Numbered from the stretch's first letter, positions 13,968 to 25,688 are shown. The stretch: DNA of 64,000 nt from Austropuccinia psidii (GCA_023105745.1 JALGQZ010000003.1:43610185-43674184); one strand, 5' to 3'. Numbers and translations: made by a program. Notes: generated by a model not told the origin, from the letters alone.

Positions 13968-15190
13968 AATGGGTTTTGTGGCGATTCTAGCCTGAACCCA
14001 GTTTATGGTCAGTTGGCCATATAATATGTTTATGGCCAATTGTGCCCTCTTGGGCTCTATGGCCTCTTGGCCATATCACCCTTCCACTGGCCATATCTTG
14101 CCTTCATTGGCCTTATGAGCCAATTCTACACCTCACCAACCTCCAGGCCATTATCATTGTTTTTGGGCCTGGGGGTCTTCTCAGTCTTCCAGGGGCCTAT
14201 GGCCCCTCTAGCCACCACCAGGGCCCTTGGCCCAACCCTTATATTATGGGTGTTTTGGCCCAAAAAGGCCATTTAGGCCCCCTATGGCCTCTATGGTCCG
14301 TGGGACCATGAGGCCCCTTTTGGCCCAAATCCAATGAGGCCAAAAGGGGCCAAGGGGGCAGCTCATCAGCCCCCTTGGCCAAGTGGGCCCACCTGAGCCA
14401 GTTTTGGCCCAAAACCCAACCAACCCAGAAATGGCCAAAACACCTTAGGACCCAAAATTGGCCAAGAACCACAAGTGGCCACAATTCAGCCCATGGCCTC
14501 TGGTAACCACCAGCTCAGCTCCAAGCAAGGATTCCCTTCAAGTTCAGGGGAAAACTTTTCCTTCCTCAATGCACCCCGCACTCAAGGATCCAGGAGTGGT
14601 GCATATATGGTATAATATACCATTATGCACCATTTTTTCTCAGCAATACAATGGTGACACTTTCAGGACCAAATTGTTTCATTCCAAATCAAGTCCCCAA
14701 TCCATCACTAATTTCAAAGGAGGAATTTTCAGATATTCAGTCTGGCAATTCCCTGGCGGCTACCAGAAGACCATTCAAGGACCCCAGCCACCTGGCCCTG
14801 CAGGAGTTGGGTTTTCAATTCTCATCAGGACTATTCCAAGGGTCATTCTCAGAGGTTATTCATCATTCAATAAGCTTTCAAGGCAGCAAGTACTTCAATA
14901 CTCCTTGGACAACTCAATTGGTCCATACAGGTAGTAATCAAGCATCCTGTATGCCCTTGGCCCAATTGGGCCAATGCATATTCCACTGTGGGAATCCAGT
15001 CACACAGTTCAATTATCAATATGTCCAGACCTTTATTGGCCCAATTCAGACAATACAGCTGGATGACTCACCTTCCAGGATCAGCCTTTCAGCTTTTCAC
15101 ATATACTGTCCACCTTTCATCCCCTGGGGACTTTTTCCCCAATTAATTAGTATATTGTATTTATTTTTATCTTTATTTTCTCTTCACTTA
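13968..15190. repeat. GC-rich GGCC-studded repeat block
   Basis: Base composition switches abruptly from about 25-30% GC to roughly 50%. From 13980 to 14480 the motif GGCC recurs dozens of times in phrases such as TTGGCC, GGGCCT and AAGGGGCC on both strands, and overlapping frames stay open in several phases. From 14500 to 15140 the composition is more ordinary, with a frame at 14458-14934. I recall near-identical translations among predicted proteins of Austropuccinia psidii, which suggests a high-copy repeat rather than a host gene. The overlapping frames argue against any single one being a real protein. Confidence 0.6.
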
Positions 15191-17740
15191 TTAAAGTAAA
15201 TACTGATAATCTTAAGTCAGTAATTTGCACCTTTCTTCTTTGCCTGTCAGTGGATATTGGTGGTCATATCCTTTACTAATTCCATTGTTCTTTCTGACAT
15301 GTTAAAGCAGTGAATTGAGGATTAATTTCATCAGCTCTTTGGCTTTTGGCTTTCTTTATCATCTCGGCCATTGGCTTCCCTTTTCTCTTTTATCTTTGGA
15401 ATACTTTTCTTTACTCTTATCCTTCTTTAAAGAAATATATTCCTTCTTATTTCTTTCTTCTTTGGAGCCCTCTTAATTCCTGAGTGCCAGGCCACTCTTG
15501 ATTTTCACAAGAGCTCCTGTGACTGTTGTATGAAAAAATTGAAAATTGTTAATGATAAAAGTTAAAGTTTAAAAATGAGAATTTTTGATCTTTAACTGTA
15601 CTCTTCATTTAATATTAACAATTGAATAATATTTGAAACTGGTAGATATTGGTATTCTATCATTAAAACTCCCTGAATACACAAAATTAAATCATTTTCT
15701 AACTCTATGATCTCAGAAAGCTACAGTTTTAGTGATAACTCTAAAATATGGCAGAATAATTAGATAACATGGCTTAACAATTATTTAATCATCACTAAAC
15801 CATTCATCACATTTGATAGCAACAGAATGTCTTCCATTACTTATCTAATCACCAAAAGGAAAGATCTCTACTATATAAAAACCCTTTCTTTCTCCGTTTC
15901 TCTCTCAGACACATCAAATCCAATAAAATATTAAATTAAAAGATAATCCACTTTATTATTTTGAGCATTACTTATATATTTTAAAGGACCAAAGTATTAC
16001 CTTGTAATAACTACTTAACCTTACATTAGAATATTAATATTTCATTATTATTTGTTAAAATATCTTAAAGTCTCTAAATACCCATAAAAAATTTTAAAAT
16101 TGTATTTGTCTCTATTTTTTCTTTTAACTACATTGTAGATAAGTTTCAATTACTTTTTTAGATGTAAAATAATTTAAATTTATTATATTAAGTATTAAAA
16201 TTAAGTTATTTGTATCTTATTACAATATCTATCTATTAATTTCTCTATAAAATTATTTTTTATCAATATAAATAGTATTTAAATCAATTTCTAGCTTTAT
16301 TATTGGTAATATTGTGGTTATAAATTTTCATACAATCATTATTTGCTGGTAAAAATAATAAATTTTCATAGTATGACAACTATTAGCTTATTAATATATT
16401 TATTTCATTATATTATTGATTCTTTATAAATAATGAAATATACTTTATGCCATGATTAGAATTTATTTTAGATCTTATTATCCATTATTATTAGGACATT
16501 CAGAGTAAAATAATCAAAATATTATTAATTTCTAATTATTGTTTCATAGTCAAACCTTAAATGTAGAATCATAATTGGTAGATTAATTTTGTATCCTGAG
16601 TATCAAAGAGGCTGTGTATTTGAATTGAGCTCTTGCTTTCCATTTCATAATTTCTGAATAATTTTGTATTTTTGAGGGAAATGGGTACCATTAATTGTTC
16701 CAGGAAGACCCAAGAAAGTAATATTATGTTTAAGGTATGTTCATGATTGAAAAAGAGTTAAAATTTACTCACAGTCCTGAAATTGAGTGAGGAATAAACA
16801 ATTCCTCCCCAATTTCATTCCATAATTAAATTTAATAAACACTATGATACTAATTCCAAAACTACCCCAATGGGATCCAATATAAGCCTTGATACTTCAA
16901 ACACTTGAATTATCTTAAAATAATGTAGAGATAAAATGATTGCATCAATGAATTTTCTAAAAAAACATATGTTGTTAATCTTCTGAAATCAAATATATGT
17001 GAGAATTCCTGAAATTTCAACTCATGGGCCTTCCAATATTAAGTCAAACTAACTTAAATCATAAAATTGGGAGGAGGCTCTTGAGAATTCTGATCCATTT
17101 GAAGTGTTTCTCCTAATTATTCCACTAGCCATTTGAAGTAAATAATATAGAATCCAAATAGATTCTTTAATGAATCATCCTTGAGTTTTTTCTATATTCC
17201 ATATTTATATAAGGTTATTAAGCTAAAGTTTTTTAATTTCTATTATAATTAAGGGTCATTTGAATGTGTGCATGCATATTTAGCATACACATCAATGTAA
17301 TACAAAAAGTGGCTTCTGCTGACATATAGGAGTAAAATAACAAATTTGAGAAAAAATTATAAATAATAATTTTAAGATTTTCAGACAAAATGTTTTATGC
17401 ATGTTTCTCAATTATTAGAAAAATATTTTTGGAATTTATCAAAAGTTTCAAAAAAATCAGCTTGGATGTACGCTTGAAAAAAAATTAAAACAATTTCAAA
17501 GACTTTTTATAAAACCAAATCAAGACCATTTGATGATCTGAGCCTAAATACAAAAAACATATTTATAAAAAGTGTGTTTACTTTCTTGGTATTCCAAAAT
17601 GGAAAATCAAATAAATGAACATCACTGAAAGTGATATTTTGGAGAAATTTTTTCTAGATAAATTTGCAATGCTTTAGTAAGGCAACTCAGCTGGAAGGGG
17701 TGGTACTAGCCTCTAAAAAATAATTAAATCTGTTTTAATA
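15191..17740. other. AT-rich stretch with a possible LTR promoter
   Basis: No gene is visible. A candidate LTR start TGTTGTATG lies at 15524, and a TATATAAAA box with a pyrimidine-rich initiator-like tract lies at 15872-15915. This resembles the U3/R layout of the other LTRs here, but I could not find the 3' end or a target duplication. The remainder is unstructured AT-rich DNA. Confidence 0.4.
15872..15880 (+). promoter_or_regulatory. TATA box, possible LTR promoter
   Basis: TATATAAAA is followed within 20-30 bp by a CT-rich run (CCCTTTCTTTCTCC), as at a fungal core promoter. No gene starts nearby, so it probably belongs to a retroelement LTR. Confidence 0.35.
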
Positions 17741-18063
17741 TTCAAATTGATGAAGTGGAAGGTTCAAAATACTCCAGAAGCAAAAAAACCAATGAGATAG
17801 CAGTGTGCCCCCATCACCACTGTGGCCTGAAGGCTGGAGTCCCTAAGGCATGTCTTAACCCATGGGTTCATGTCGTACGCACAACTATGGCTTATGGCCG
17901 CGCCACCACCAGACTGGCGTCGAGCTCAGCCTTCGACGAGGAGCTTGGCTGGGACGAAGAATCTTTACTCACGTCGATTTCGACATCGATGACTCGTGGC
18001 AGTTTACTTCGATTTAGGTGAAAACAACGGCGATTGGAGCTATCAATTCCTACACGGTTTGTC
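17741..18063 (+). promoter_or_regulatory. Upstream region and 5' UTR of PRP18
   Basis: GC content rises sharply here, as in the gene that follows. A continuous frame (17755-18021) ends in TAG 43 bp before the PRP18 ATG. I treat it as upstream sequence rather than an exon because the PRP18 N terminus starts exactly where its homologues start. The first 150 bp may be part of a dispersed repeat. No clear TATA box was seen. Confidence 0.45.
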
Positions 18064-19632
18064 ATGGAGGCATTGAAGGCAGAAATCGAACTCAAGCGTA
18101 AAACAGACCATCGTCTACAAGATGGTCTTCCGCCGGCCAAGAAGTATGTTCGAAAGGGTGATCTCGAAAAGGCAAGACAAGAGTCTCAACGCTTGAAAAA
18201 GGAATCTGAAAAACAGCGTTTGATAACAAGCTCAAGCCTAGAAGTGAAGGCTCACAACCAGGTCGATTGCGGCCAAGCTGGTCAAAACTCCAAACCGATC
18301 AGTGGGACGGCTACTCCAATCGCTTCAGGTGATGGCGAAAACGATAGTGTTCCGGAACTTTTCAACATTTCCAATGAAGAAGCGGTGCGTCGGCTGAGGT
18401 ACAGGGGCCAGCCCATTCGATTGTTCGGAGAAAGTGATAAGGAACGACGACTTCGGCTGAGGGCGCTCCAGCTCATTGAGGAAAGGACTGAAGGCGGAAG
18501 GAACGAACTCATGCAAGCCTTGGAAGGAGTTGAGGGCACCATGGACTTGGAGGAATTAGCAAGACGCTCTGCTAGAGACGGCAAGGCCAGCAACCTCAAA
18601 TCAGGTCAAGCTAACTCTGCAGGCTCTGATGATGACATGGAAAATGCCAAAGGTACACATGAAGACGCCGAAGTCACTGTGGATTTAGATCTCATTAAAA
18701 CAAATCCTCACAAGATTTACCCACAAATTTATTTTGCCCTCAAGGTTGGATCCCCATCATCCGTCTCCTTCACGCCAAAGGTTTAACTTTATGCCGACAA
18801 AAACTGATACCTTGTTCGGTCTTTAGCGCGTACTTAAAGAATGGGAATTATCTATGGCTGAACGACCTGGTTTGCCTCAATCTTTGTAGCATTATTGATT
18901 GACTCTTATTTCCTTCATATAGATCATCGTTATCCTCCTTGCTAAGCCTCACTTCGTTTTTTTAGACCATGTCCGTCGCAGTGCTCAAGGAAAATTGGTT
19001 GCGGCTACCCAAAAACAATCAGCAGAATACCTCAAGCCCCTCTTGAAATCCCTCAGGAAAAGGGTAGGTCCAATCTCATCAACTATTCATACTTTCGTTT
19101 TATAAGCCCTGGGGAGTTAAACCCCCGACATCGATAGCTCTCTTAGTCCCATTTTCTCATTCCAAATCTATTAAAAAATCACAATGACGCAAACTTCGCC
19201 CTGTAAAATATCCCTCATCCCTTTTGAAGGATCTTGCACCTGATGTCTTACAAGCGATAGCAGAGATTGTCCATTATATGCAGACTCGAGAATATATTAA
19301 AGCTAATGATGCTTACCTGAGACTTTCGATCGGTAATGCACCTTGGCCTATTGGGGTAACCATGGTGGGAATTCACGAGCGTAGTGGGCGTGAAAAGATT
19401 TTTAGTAACAACGTGGCACATGTCTTGAATGACGAAGTCAGTAGGAAGTATATTCAAAGCTTGAAAAGGTCTGTGGCCAATTTTGCATGCTTTTTTTGTC
19501 ATTTTTCCTTGGTATTTTGGCTTCTTTTTTGACTTGCGTTTACCCCATCCATCCCAAAGAATTTTAACTTTTGCGCAGACCAAACGCCCACCCGATGATC
19601 TAGCCCAAAAGTATGTTTCGGTTGACTGTTGA
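18064..19632 (+). CDS. PRP18: Pre-mRNA-splicing factor 18 (5 exons)
   Basis: PRP18 is a U5 snRNP-associated nuclear factor that helps the second catalytic step of splicing, together with Slu7. Exons: 18064-18744, 18827-18869, 18966-19063, 19230-19468, 19560-19632; introns of 82, 96, 166 and 91 bp, all GT-AG. The product is 377 aa (human about 342). The N terminus [13 protein letters not shown] aligns with that of animal and yeast Prp18. Residues about 97-140 form the splicing-factor motif shared with Prp4 ([20 protein letters not shown]). The C-terminal Prp18 domain begins near 215 and includes KLVAATQKQ and the family's best conserved loop, [20 protein letters not shown] (309-328), then [13 protein letters not shown]. 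Exon 5 was placed to keep the conserved KR-ILTFAQ junction. A TTG-started extension upstream is unlikely. The frame is intact and the gene looks functional. Confidence 0.93.
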
Positions 19633-21627
19633 ATTCTAAATATACATGATTTGATAACTAACCTCATGGAATTGTTTTCATTATGATAGAATGGGATAAA
19701 GAAATCTAGTAATTTTATGTCATCACTAAAGACTTTATCCCCTTGACATCCTTAGGTTCATCCTTCGCACATTGTGTTCTATAGATATATAATTTTGTGA
19801 TCCATATGCAACCATCCTTATTATTTTAATTGCAAATGTTTTAAAGTTTTTTTTGTTTTTGTTTTCATACCCTTTTGTGCTGATTAACCAATCTTTTTCA
19901 AGTATTCTTTGGAAAAAAGCTGGATGGTTTGTCGTAACAGTTTTCAACTAAAATAACACATTAGTTGAACAGCTTTAATTGGTCAAAACCATGTACGAAG
20001 CTGTATAGATCTTGTAACAAACGATGGAAGATGGTGGAAAAGCTGTTGCTGGTTGTCACATTTTGTAAGGTGAATTTGCAAAAATATTGTTTCATTAAGC
20101 ATTTTGTTGGGCAACTAGTGGAAGGTGCCTTTTGTGATTCGACAGAAACAATTTAATTGGTGTTTCTGCGCAGATGATGGTTAGCTTCTGATTTTTTTTA
20201 CAGAATACCTTTCTGCTGTTGACTGGAAACAGGGTAATGCATATATTCTACAAAATGGTTTCCTAACTTACATAAAATATGGCATCTCTTCATTGTTTTG
20301 TTTTGAGAGCCCTTCTGTTTGGCACTGAATGGACTTGTAGCGAAATTTCTCCAATCCCCACGACAAAAACAAAAAATCCATATCATATTGATGTATAAAT
20401 ACCATTAAGGGAAAAAAGCCTTGAGGAGGGTTGTCTTTATCTTATGTTTGTACAAAAAAGATTGTAGATTTTTGGAAATGTAAAAGCTCAAAAACTGATT
20501 TCACTTACGAATTCAAAAAAAATGTTTTTTAGAGAAGGGTACCAATCTGTAGCAATTCTGGGTCCCAAGTGATGCCACTCAATACAGTACAATTATTTTA
20601 AACATCTTGACATATTTTCCAATTCATCTAAAACTGAATCAGTTTAGCACAACAAAAGCTCATATTTAGTATTGCTACAACCCTTGAAGAAGCAGCAATA
20701 ACATTTAATTATTTAGATGCAGATCTTCCCAATTTCTTCTTTCCAAAAAGAAAAAACTTTCACATGGGTGGCATAACAAAAAGGATATTCAATACTACAA
20801 GGCGCCCTCTCAAAAAAACAACCCACTGGGCAGAAAAGTAAGCCACATGGTATTTTCTTATAATTAACCCATTCCTTGAGATTGGTTATGAGAGAAATTG
20901 TGTGACCTCAATGATTCCCAAATCAGGGATGTAAGCTATATTCTATGTGAAAAAGGCTTTTTGGAATGCTTATGAAGAATCTGGCATAGTTATGTAACAA
21001 AGTGTGATATTTTCCAAATTTGTGAATTTTCCACCCATATTCTGATACTGAGAAATGAAATCTTGTTGATTAAGAAAAAATCATTTTAGAAAGATAAATC
21101 ATCCTGAAATTCAAGTATTTCATGATATTACATTTTTTCAAAATTGAATTAAAAATCTTAATAATTTCATCACTTTATTTTCTTATTAGTTTGAAAACTT
21201 ATGTTTGGAATTCATAGGTGTATATTTAATCTCTTTGAATCACCTTAATAATCATTGAAAATTTTGCAATACTGGGAATTGACTTGAATCAATTATTTTA
21301 TCACAATATGAAAAATCTCTAATTTAGTAATTTAAGGATTTAAGTTAATCAATGAAAGAATACTGGAATTTTCTTGAACATTCATTTGTAATATTTGGCT
21401 TTCAAAAAATGTGAAAATTAATGAATAACTATTTTTCATGTTTGAAAATCAAAACATTTTTTTGGTTAAGCTTGGGTTAAAGTACAAAAGGGTTTCTGTG
21501 AGCTTGTCATGACTGTTGATATGTTAAAATGAGTGTAAGAATTTCTATATCAAGAGAATTATCATAAATTACTATAAAATCAATTATCAAAGCTAAAATA
21601 TTGAAAATAATGATGAAATTATCAAGA
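19633..21627 (+). other. PRP18 3' flank and AT-rich spacer
   Basis: The first 700 bp or so keep moderate GC content and probably include the PRP18 3' UTR, but no classical AATAAA signal stands out. Short open frames here lack any known domain. From about 20.5 kb on it is AT-rich spacer up to the MULE target duplication. Confidence 0.45.
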
Positions 21628-21636
21628 TATAATTAT
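21628..21636 (+). repeat. 9-bp target site duplication, left of MULE A
   Basis: TATAATTAT directly precedes the terminal GGGTATTGG. The identical 9-mer follows the other end at 25689. Nine-base duplications are the hallmark of Mutator-like elements. Confidence 0.9.
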
Positions 21637-21660
21637 GGGTATTGGTAAGCCTACATAAGC
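21637..21660 (+). repeat. Left terminal inverted repeat of MULE A
   Basis: GGGTATTGGTAA followed by GCCTACATAAGC. It matches the reverse complement of the right end in 11 of the first 12 bases and in the TAAGC at positions 20-24. Confidence 0.85.
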
Positions 21661-22168
21661 AAAATGGTAAAAACATATAAGGGGTTCCCTGGGCCCAACT
21701 TAAATCAAAATGAAACCAAAAAAAACTTGTATTGTTCCAAAACCTCCCAAACACCCCCCAAAAAAACCCACTAAACCCATTTGTTTCACTTTTTTTTGCA
21801 CCCCCCCAAAAAAAAAAAGAAAACCAAACACCCAAATGATCCACATTATCCCCCCAATCTTTTTTTCTTTTTGAAAAACAGAATTACAAAACAAATTTTG
21901 CAATGCTTTTTGCCCTTTTTTTCTTTTTTCCCCCAAAGACTGCATTTTCCTCCAAAAAAACCCGCTTCCAAGCCTCTAAAATTCGCTTTTTTTACCTTCC
22001 ATCTTCTTTCATCATTAAATTGAAACATCTTCATTTCACCTTTCCCCACTTTGTTTGACTTTGAACACATTTTATCCCTTCTTTTTTACATTTTGAAAGG
22101 TTCTTTCCTCAGTCCAAATCCCCAAATCCCCAATTTTTTCAAAATTTATAAATCCATTTCATTATATA

Positions 22169-23770
22169 ATGCTTCAACACCTCACTAAAGTTGAATTTCA
22201 GACCCTTGAGCTTCTATGGAAGCATGTGCATAATTCTGCCAGGGCACAGGGGTATGCTGTGTCAACCTTCAGGTCCAATATGACCCACAACCAAATTGAA
22301 ATGCATTGTGACAGGTCTGTGACCCCAAATCCCCACAAAAACACCTCCAAAACAGTCCCTTCAAGAAAGCTTGACTTTCCATTTAGAATTTATGCCAGCA
22401 AAGATGCCAAGAGTACCACTTGGATTCTTGAAGTAAAAAATACTGAGCACAGCCATGATGCCACTGAAAAAATCATGGCACATCCTGATTTTATAAAATT
22501 CAATGAGAAATAGATATACCAAATAGCTCAAATTTCTGAATCACTTCTCATGCCAAGGCAAATTCAGGCCCAGTTATGATTCAAGACATCTACAACCAAG
22601 TCAAGAAAATCAAGAAATACAAACCAAAAGGCAGAAGGCCCATTGATTCTCTCATTGAAACCCTCAAAGAAGAGAATTTTGTGTGGTCCTCTGAAAGCAT
22701 GCTTAGGGACACATTACCTCCTTGTTTTTCACTCACCCTATTTCCATAAAGCTGCTTCATGGATTTCCTCATCTGATTCTTATGGATTGTACTTATAAAA
22801 CCATTAGTAAAAAATTCCCCTTCTTGATATTTTTGGATTCACATCAGCAAATAAGACCTTCTCTGTGGCTTTTTGTTTGATGAAGAATTAAACTGAACCC
22901 TCATATACTTGGGAATTGAATCAATACATATAATAAGTCTTCAACAACACCAATATTTTTCCCCCTGAATTCATTGTTATTGACAGGGATTTGGCCTTGA
23001 AAGATTCTCTTAAGAAGCTCTTTCCAGACTCAAAAGTCATTTTATGCATTTGGAAAATCAACAAAGATGTAACTGCCCATGGCATGAAGAAAATTGGTCA
23101 TGGCACTGATTTTGAAAATTTTAAGGGCCTTTGGAATCAAGTAATATACTTTTATCTTGAGCTTTTACTCTTATTATTTTTTTATTAATGACTTTGGGAT
23201 TCATTTACTAGGTTATGGATTCATCCACTGAAAAGTCTTTCAAAAATAACTGCAAGAAGCTTCAAAAGACAGTCAAAAATCCTGAAGCCTTGAAATATTT
23301 GGAAAAAAACATGGCTTCCTCTAAAGTATTATTATGTGTCAGACTGGACCAACTACCATTGCCACCTGGGTGTGGGCTCCACCTCAAGAGTTGAAGGTGC
23401 CCACACCATGGTTAAAATTCGGCTCCAAAGGTCCACTGGTACTCTCCTAGAGGTAGTTAGGGATCTTCCCATGGCTTTCAAGAAACAATTTATTGTAATA
23501 ATCAACATACTCTACAAAGAAATGATTTTTCATGTCAAGAATTTTCCTCCACACATCTTTGCTCTCAATGGCAAGGTGTCTCATTATGCCCTTCAGATGG
23601 CCTTTGAAAATTTCAAAACCAAATTTCCCCCCAATAAAAAATTCACCAAAAAATACAGCAATTATCAAGGAATACCTTTCAAGAACAAGGCCAAATAGGA
23701 CTTTTTCAAGTGCCAAAGGCTCCAGATATTAGATTTTCATCCTCAGTGGAACTTTATTTTACCTGTGAGG
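22169..23770 (+). pseudogene. MULE A transposase (FAR1-like domain plus DDE core)
   Basis: The transposase would cut and paste the element by binding the TIRs in the nucleus. ATG at 22169 opens a 114-codon frame resembling a FAR1/WRKY-GCM1 DNA-binding domain (GYAVSTFRSNMTHNQIEM, then a C-terminal NTEHSHDA with paired histidines). After a TAG at 22511 the homology continues in other frames: KKIKKYKPKGRRPIDSL, then a DDE core. The second acidic position is in FIVIDRDLALKDSLKKLFPD (about 22970-23030), followed by VILCIWKINKDV, and the catalytic glutamate is in STSRVEGAH (Glu codon 23393-23395). A GT-AG intron-like gap lies at about 23140-23211. The domain ends with a DFHPQWNFIL-type motif typical of MULE proteins. 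Several stops mean it is not functional as read. The second copy at 36.3-37.9 kb has the same order. Confidence 0.82.
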
Positions 23771-23839
23771 ATCTGTTGATCTTGAAATTCTTATTTTTTT
23801 CATATTAATTTATTTTCTTTGTCACATTCTTCTCAGACT

Positions 23840-24512
23840 GGTTATCAAGGTGATGATCAAAGTGTTTAGAAAAAAAAGGAATAATGAAGCCAAAAGAATA
23901 TTTGAGGATATTGGGAAAGATATTTTTCAAAGAACCATGGAAGAAATCACCCCAATTATTCAGCATTTTCAAGATTTTATGACTGCAAAAGTACCTTTGG
24001 ATCAAGTTCCCAAGATTCAGGAGGATTACTAATAGTATGAAGACCCACTTGAATGCAAAAATATCTTTGGAAGACCTCAAGGAGCCAAAAATTAATATTA
24101 AAATAAAAATGAAAGACATCCCACAAGATTCAAAATAATTGAAAGTCCATCCAGGAGAAAAAAAAGACCTCAATCAAGAGTGACCAGCACAATGACTTCA
24201 AGATTGCAGTCAATTGCACCCTCTAAAATTATGTAAGTGGATTCATCTGAAGATTCTGAGGCCTCATTATCCAAATAAAGAACTTCATCAGATTCACTAC
24301 CCTCAGCAACCAATTTGAATGAATATGCAAAATCACCAGTCACCCTCAGAAGGTCAAGAAGATTGGCAATGGGTAGCAACAACTCACAAAGAAAGTACCA
24401 CAAGCCTGAAACAATTTTAAAGATATATGATGCAATTGACTTGACCTGTGAGAATTGTCAAAGAAATTCTCACACAAGAAATAATTGCTCCAAGCTCTTG
24501 GTGAGGTTCTAA
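23840..24512 (+). pseudogene. MULE A linker with GRPQGAKN motif and CCHC zinc knuckle
   Basis: After a TTCTTCTCAG acceptor the frame resumes with GYQGDDQSV and an acidic helical stretch, then GRPQGAKN (AT-hook-like, near 24069), a serine/acidic-rich linker, and SPVTLRRSRRLAMG. It ends with CENCQRNSHTRNNC, an intact C-X2-C-X4-H-X4-C knuckle (about 24447-24489). A donor-like GTGAGG follows at 24499. Zinc knuckles commonly follow MULE transposase cores and may contact nucleic acid. Stops are present near 24030 and 24230. Copy B has the same linker, but its knuckle cysteine and histidine are changed (CENF, YYTT). Confidence 0.7.
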
Positions 24513-24580
24513 TTTATTTTAATATATAATTTTCTTGTTTATTTTAAAATTTATTAATTTTTTTGACCAATTTTTATCAG

Positions 24581-25072
24581 GTACCTGACTCAGAAGACTT
24601 TACAAAGCTTATATTGAAATACACCTTCAAGCCCATCAATGTCCAGGGTGATGGAAACTGTGACTACAGAACAGTAGCCCATTACATTTACAAGGCTTGA
24701 AATCAAAGAGCTGATGTCAGAGGTGACTTTTCTGAAGAAATTCAAAAAAATCAAGACCTTTATGAAGCTACAAAAACTTTGATACCCTCAGTATCCTCTT
24801 TTGTGGACAGAATTTAGTGGTATGAAGATGTTGGCCAGGCTCCAAAGAGCAAGTGGATGTCCATGCCTGATATGGGGGATCCAATTGCAAACAATTATCA
24901 AAGACCAGCTTTATTTTATTTTACAGCCCAATCTTCATCTTTTTTCCCTTATGAATGTCCTCCAAATGACAATCCACCTATGTTCATCTGTTTCTGTGAT
25001 AGCTGTTCTCATTTTGTTCCATTGGATATCATCATTCCTAAAGTTCACCCTGTCTGCCCCCCATTACTGTGA
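24581..25072 (+). pseudogene. MULE A OTU-type cysteine protease domain
   Basis: A TTTTTATCAG acceptor opens one frame running to a TGA at 25070-25072. Near its start lies NVQGDGNCDYRTVAHYIY, the OTU catalytic-cysteine signature D-G-N-C (Cys codon 24659-24661). About 115 residues later DSCSHFVPLDIIIPK supplies the catalytic histidine (codon 25010-25012). OTU enzymes are cysteine proteases that mostly remove ubiquitin; here the role is unknown. Two in-frame stops interrupt it (after HYIYKA and after FVDRI). At the second stop, copy B keeps GAG where A has TAG, so the ancestral frame was open. The domain appears to be the C terminus of the transposase polypeptide, joined by introns, but a separate gene is possible. 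Confidence 0.78.
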
Positions 25073-25688
25073 ATTGGGAATTTAATTCCCAACCACAAGC
25101 TATGGTGTGGGAAGATGAATTTAAGAAACACAGGATGTTATATTTGTCCAATTTACCCCCCCTCAGAAAAACCCCACTATTTTGGAGGTTGATTCAGATT
25201 TTTTTTATCTAAAATTTATTCCTATTATCCCCCTCCTCAGTCCTAAGTATTGCTTAAATCCCACCTCAGTCTCATCTTTAATAAAACATGTGGCACTTTT
25301 GTACTTACCAATAGTCATATTACAAACATAAAAAGAAATATTGGAAAAAACATCTTTTTGGGCCTTCACTTGTCTCACCAAAAAAATCTTCAAAGCTAAG
25401 GGCTTCTGGTTTTTGATTGTAAAAATTGAACCCTTCATTCTTTCAAAAAAATGAAGGAAATTAATAAGTGGGGCCATTTTCAATGAATTTTTGAAGAAAA
25501 TATGCCATCTTGCCAAATTTTCCAAATTAGAGAAATTTGGCAAAAAACAAAATTGAAAAAATTTGGCAATCTTGAAAACCCATGTTGGAAAAATTATAAC
25601 AAAAAAAATCAAAACAATCCCCAAAACTAAGCCTGAGGAATTTTTTTTGGAAAAAAACATAAGGGCTTACATGTGTTTACCAACACCC
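25073..25688 (+). other. MULE A 3' region
   Basis: Non-coding tail of MULE A between the OTU domain and the right TIR. It is conserved with 41.4-42.0 kb of copy B, including CCTGAGGAATTTTTTT near the end. A minus-strand open frame across 25205-25660 is not maintained in copy B and is rejected. Confidence 0.6.
25665..25688 (-). repeat. Right terminal inverted repeat of MULE A
   Basis: The reverse complement starts GGGTGTTGGTAAACACATG and continues TAAGC. The second MULE copy ends the same way at 42012 (reverse complement GGGTGCTGGTAAAAGCACA), which confirms the boundary independently. Confidence 0.85.

Larger units (their letters stand above)
21637..25688 (+). mobile_element. Mutator-like DNA transposon (MULE A), complete
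   Basis: A 4052-bp element bounded by TIRs. The left end is GGGTATTGGTAAGCC and the reverse complement of the right end is GGGTGTTGGTAAACA; about 18 of the first 24 bases agree. Perfect 9-bp duplications flank it. It carries, in order on the plus strand, a C-rich leader, a FAR1-like DNA-binding segment, a MULE DDE transposase, a linker with a GRPQGAKN motif, a CCHC zinc knuckle and an OTU protease domain. Both ends being intact and the duplication perfect suggests a fairly recent arrival, although the reading frames now contain stops. Confidence 0.9.

Noticed and set aside
14040..14484. Overlapping open frames on both strands in the GC-rich block
   Set aside because: At least four frames are open together because GGCC-rich sequence lacks stop codons. 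None has a start context, splice signals or a domain.
14458..15199. Frames of 158 and 182 codons
   Set aside because: They overlap in different phases within a likely high-copy repeat. I recall similar predicted proteins, but they look like repeat translations, not host genes.
18282..18599. Minus-strand frame opposite PRP18 exon 1
   Set aside because: Shadow of the real coding exon.
21593..22070. Several frames in the C/T-rich leader of MULE A
   Set aside because: Homopolymer-driven phenylalanine, lysine and proline runs, with no conservation in MULE B.
25205..25660. 151-codon minus-strand frame in the MULE A tail
   Set aside because: Not preserved in the homologous tail of MULE B, lysine/phenylalanine-rich as expected by chance, and within the element's non-coding 3' region.
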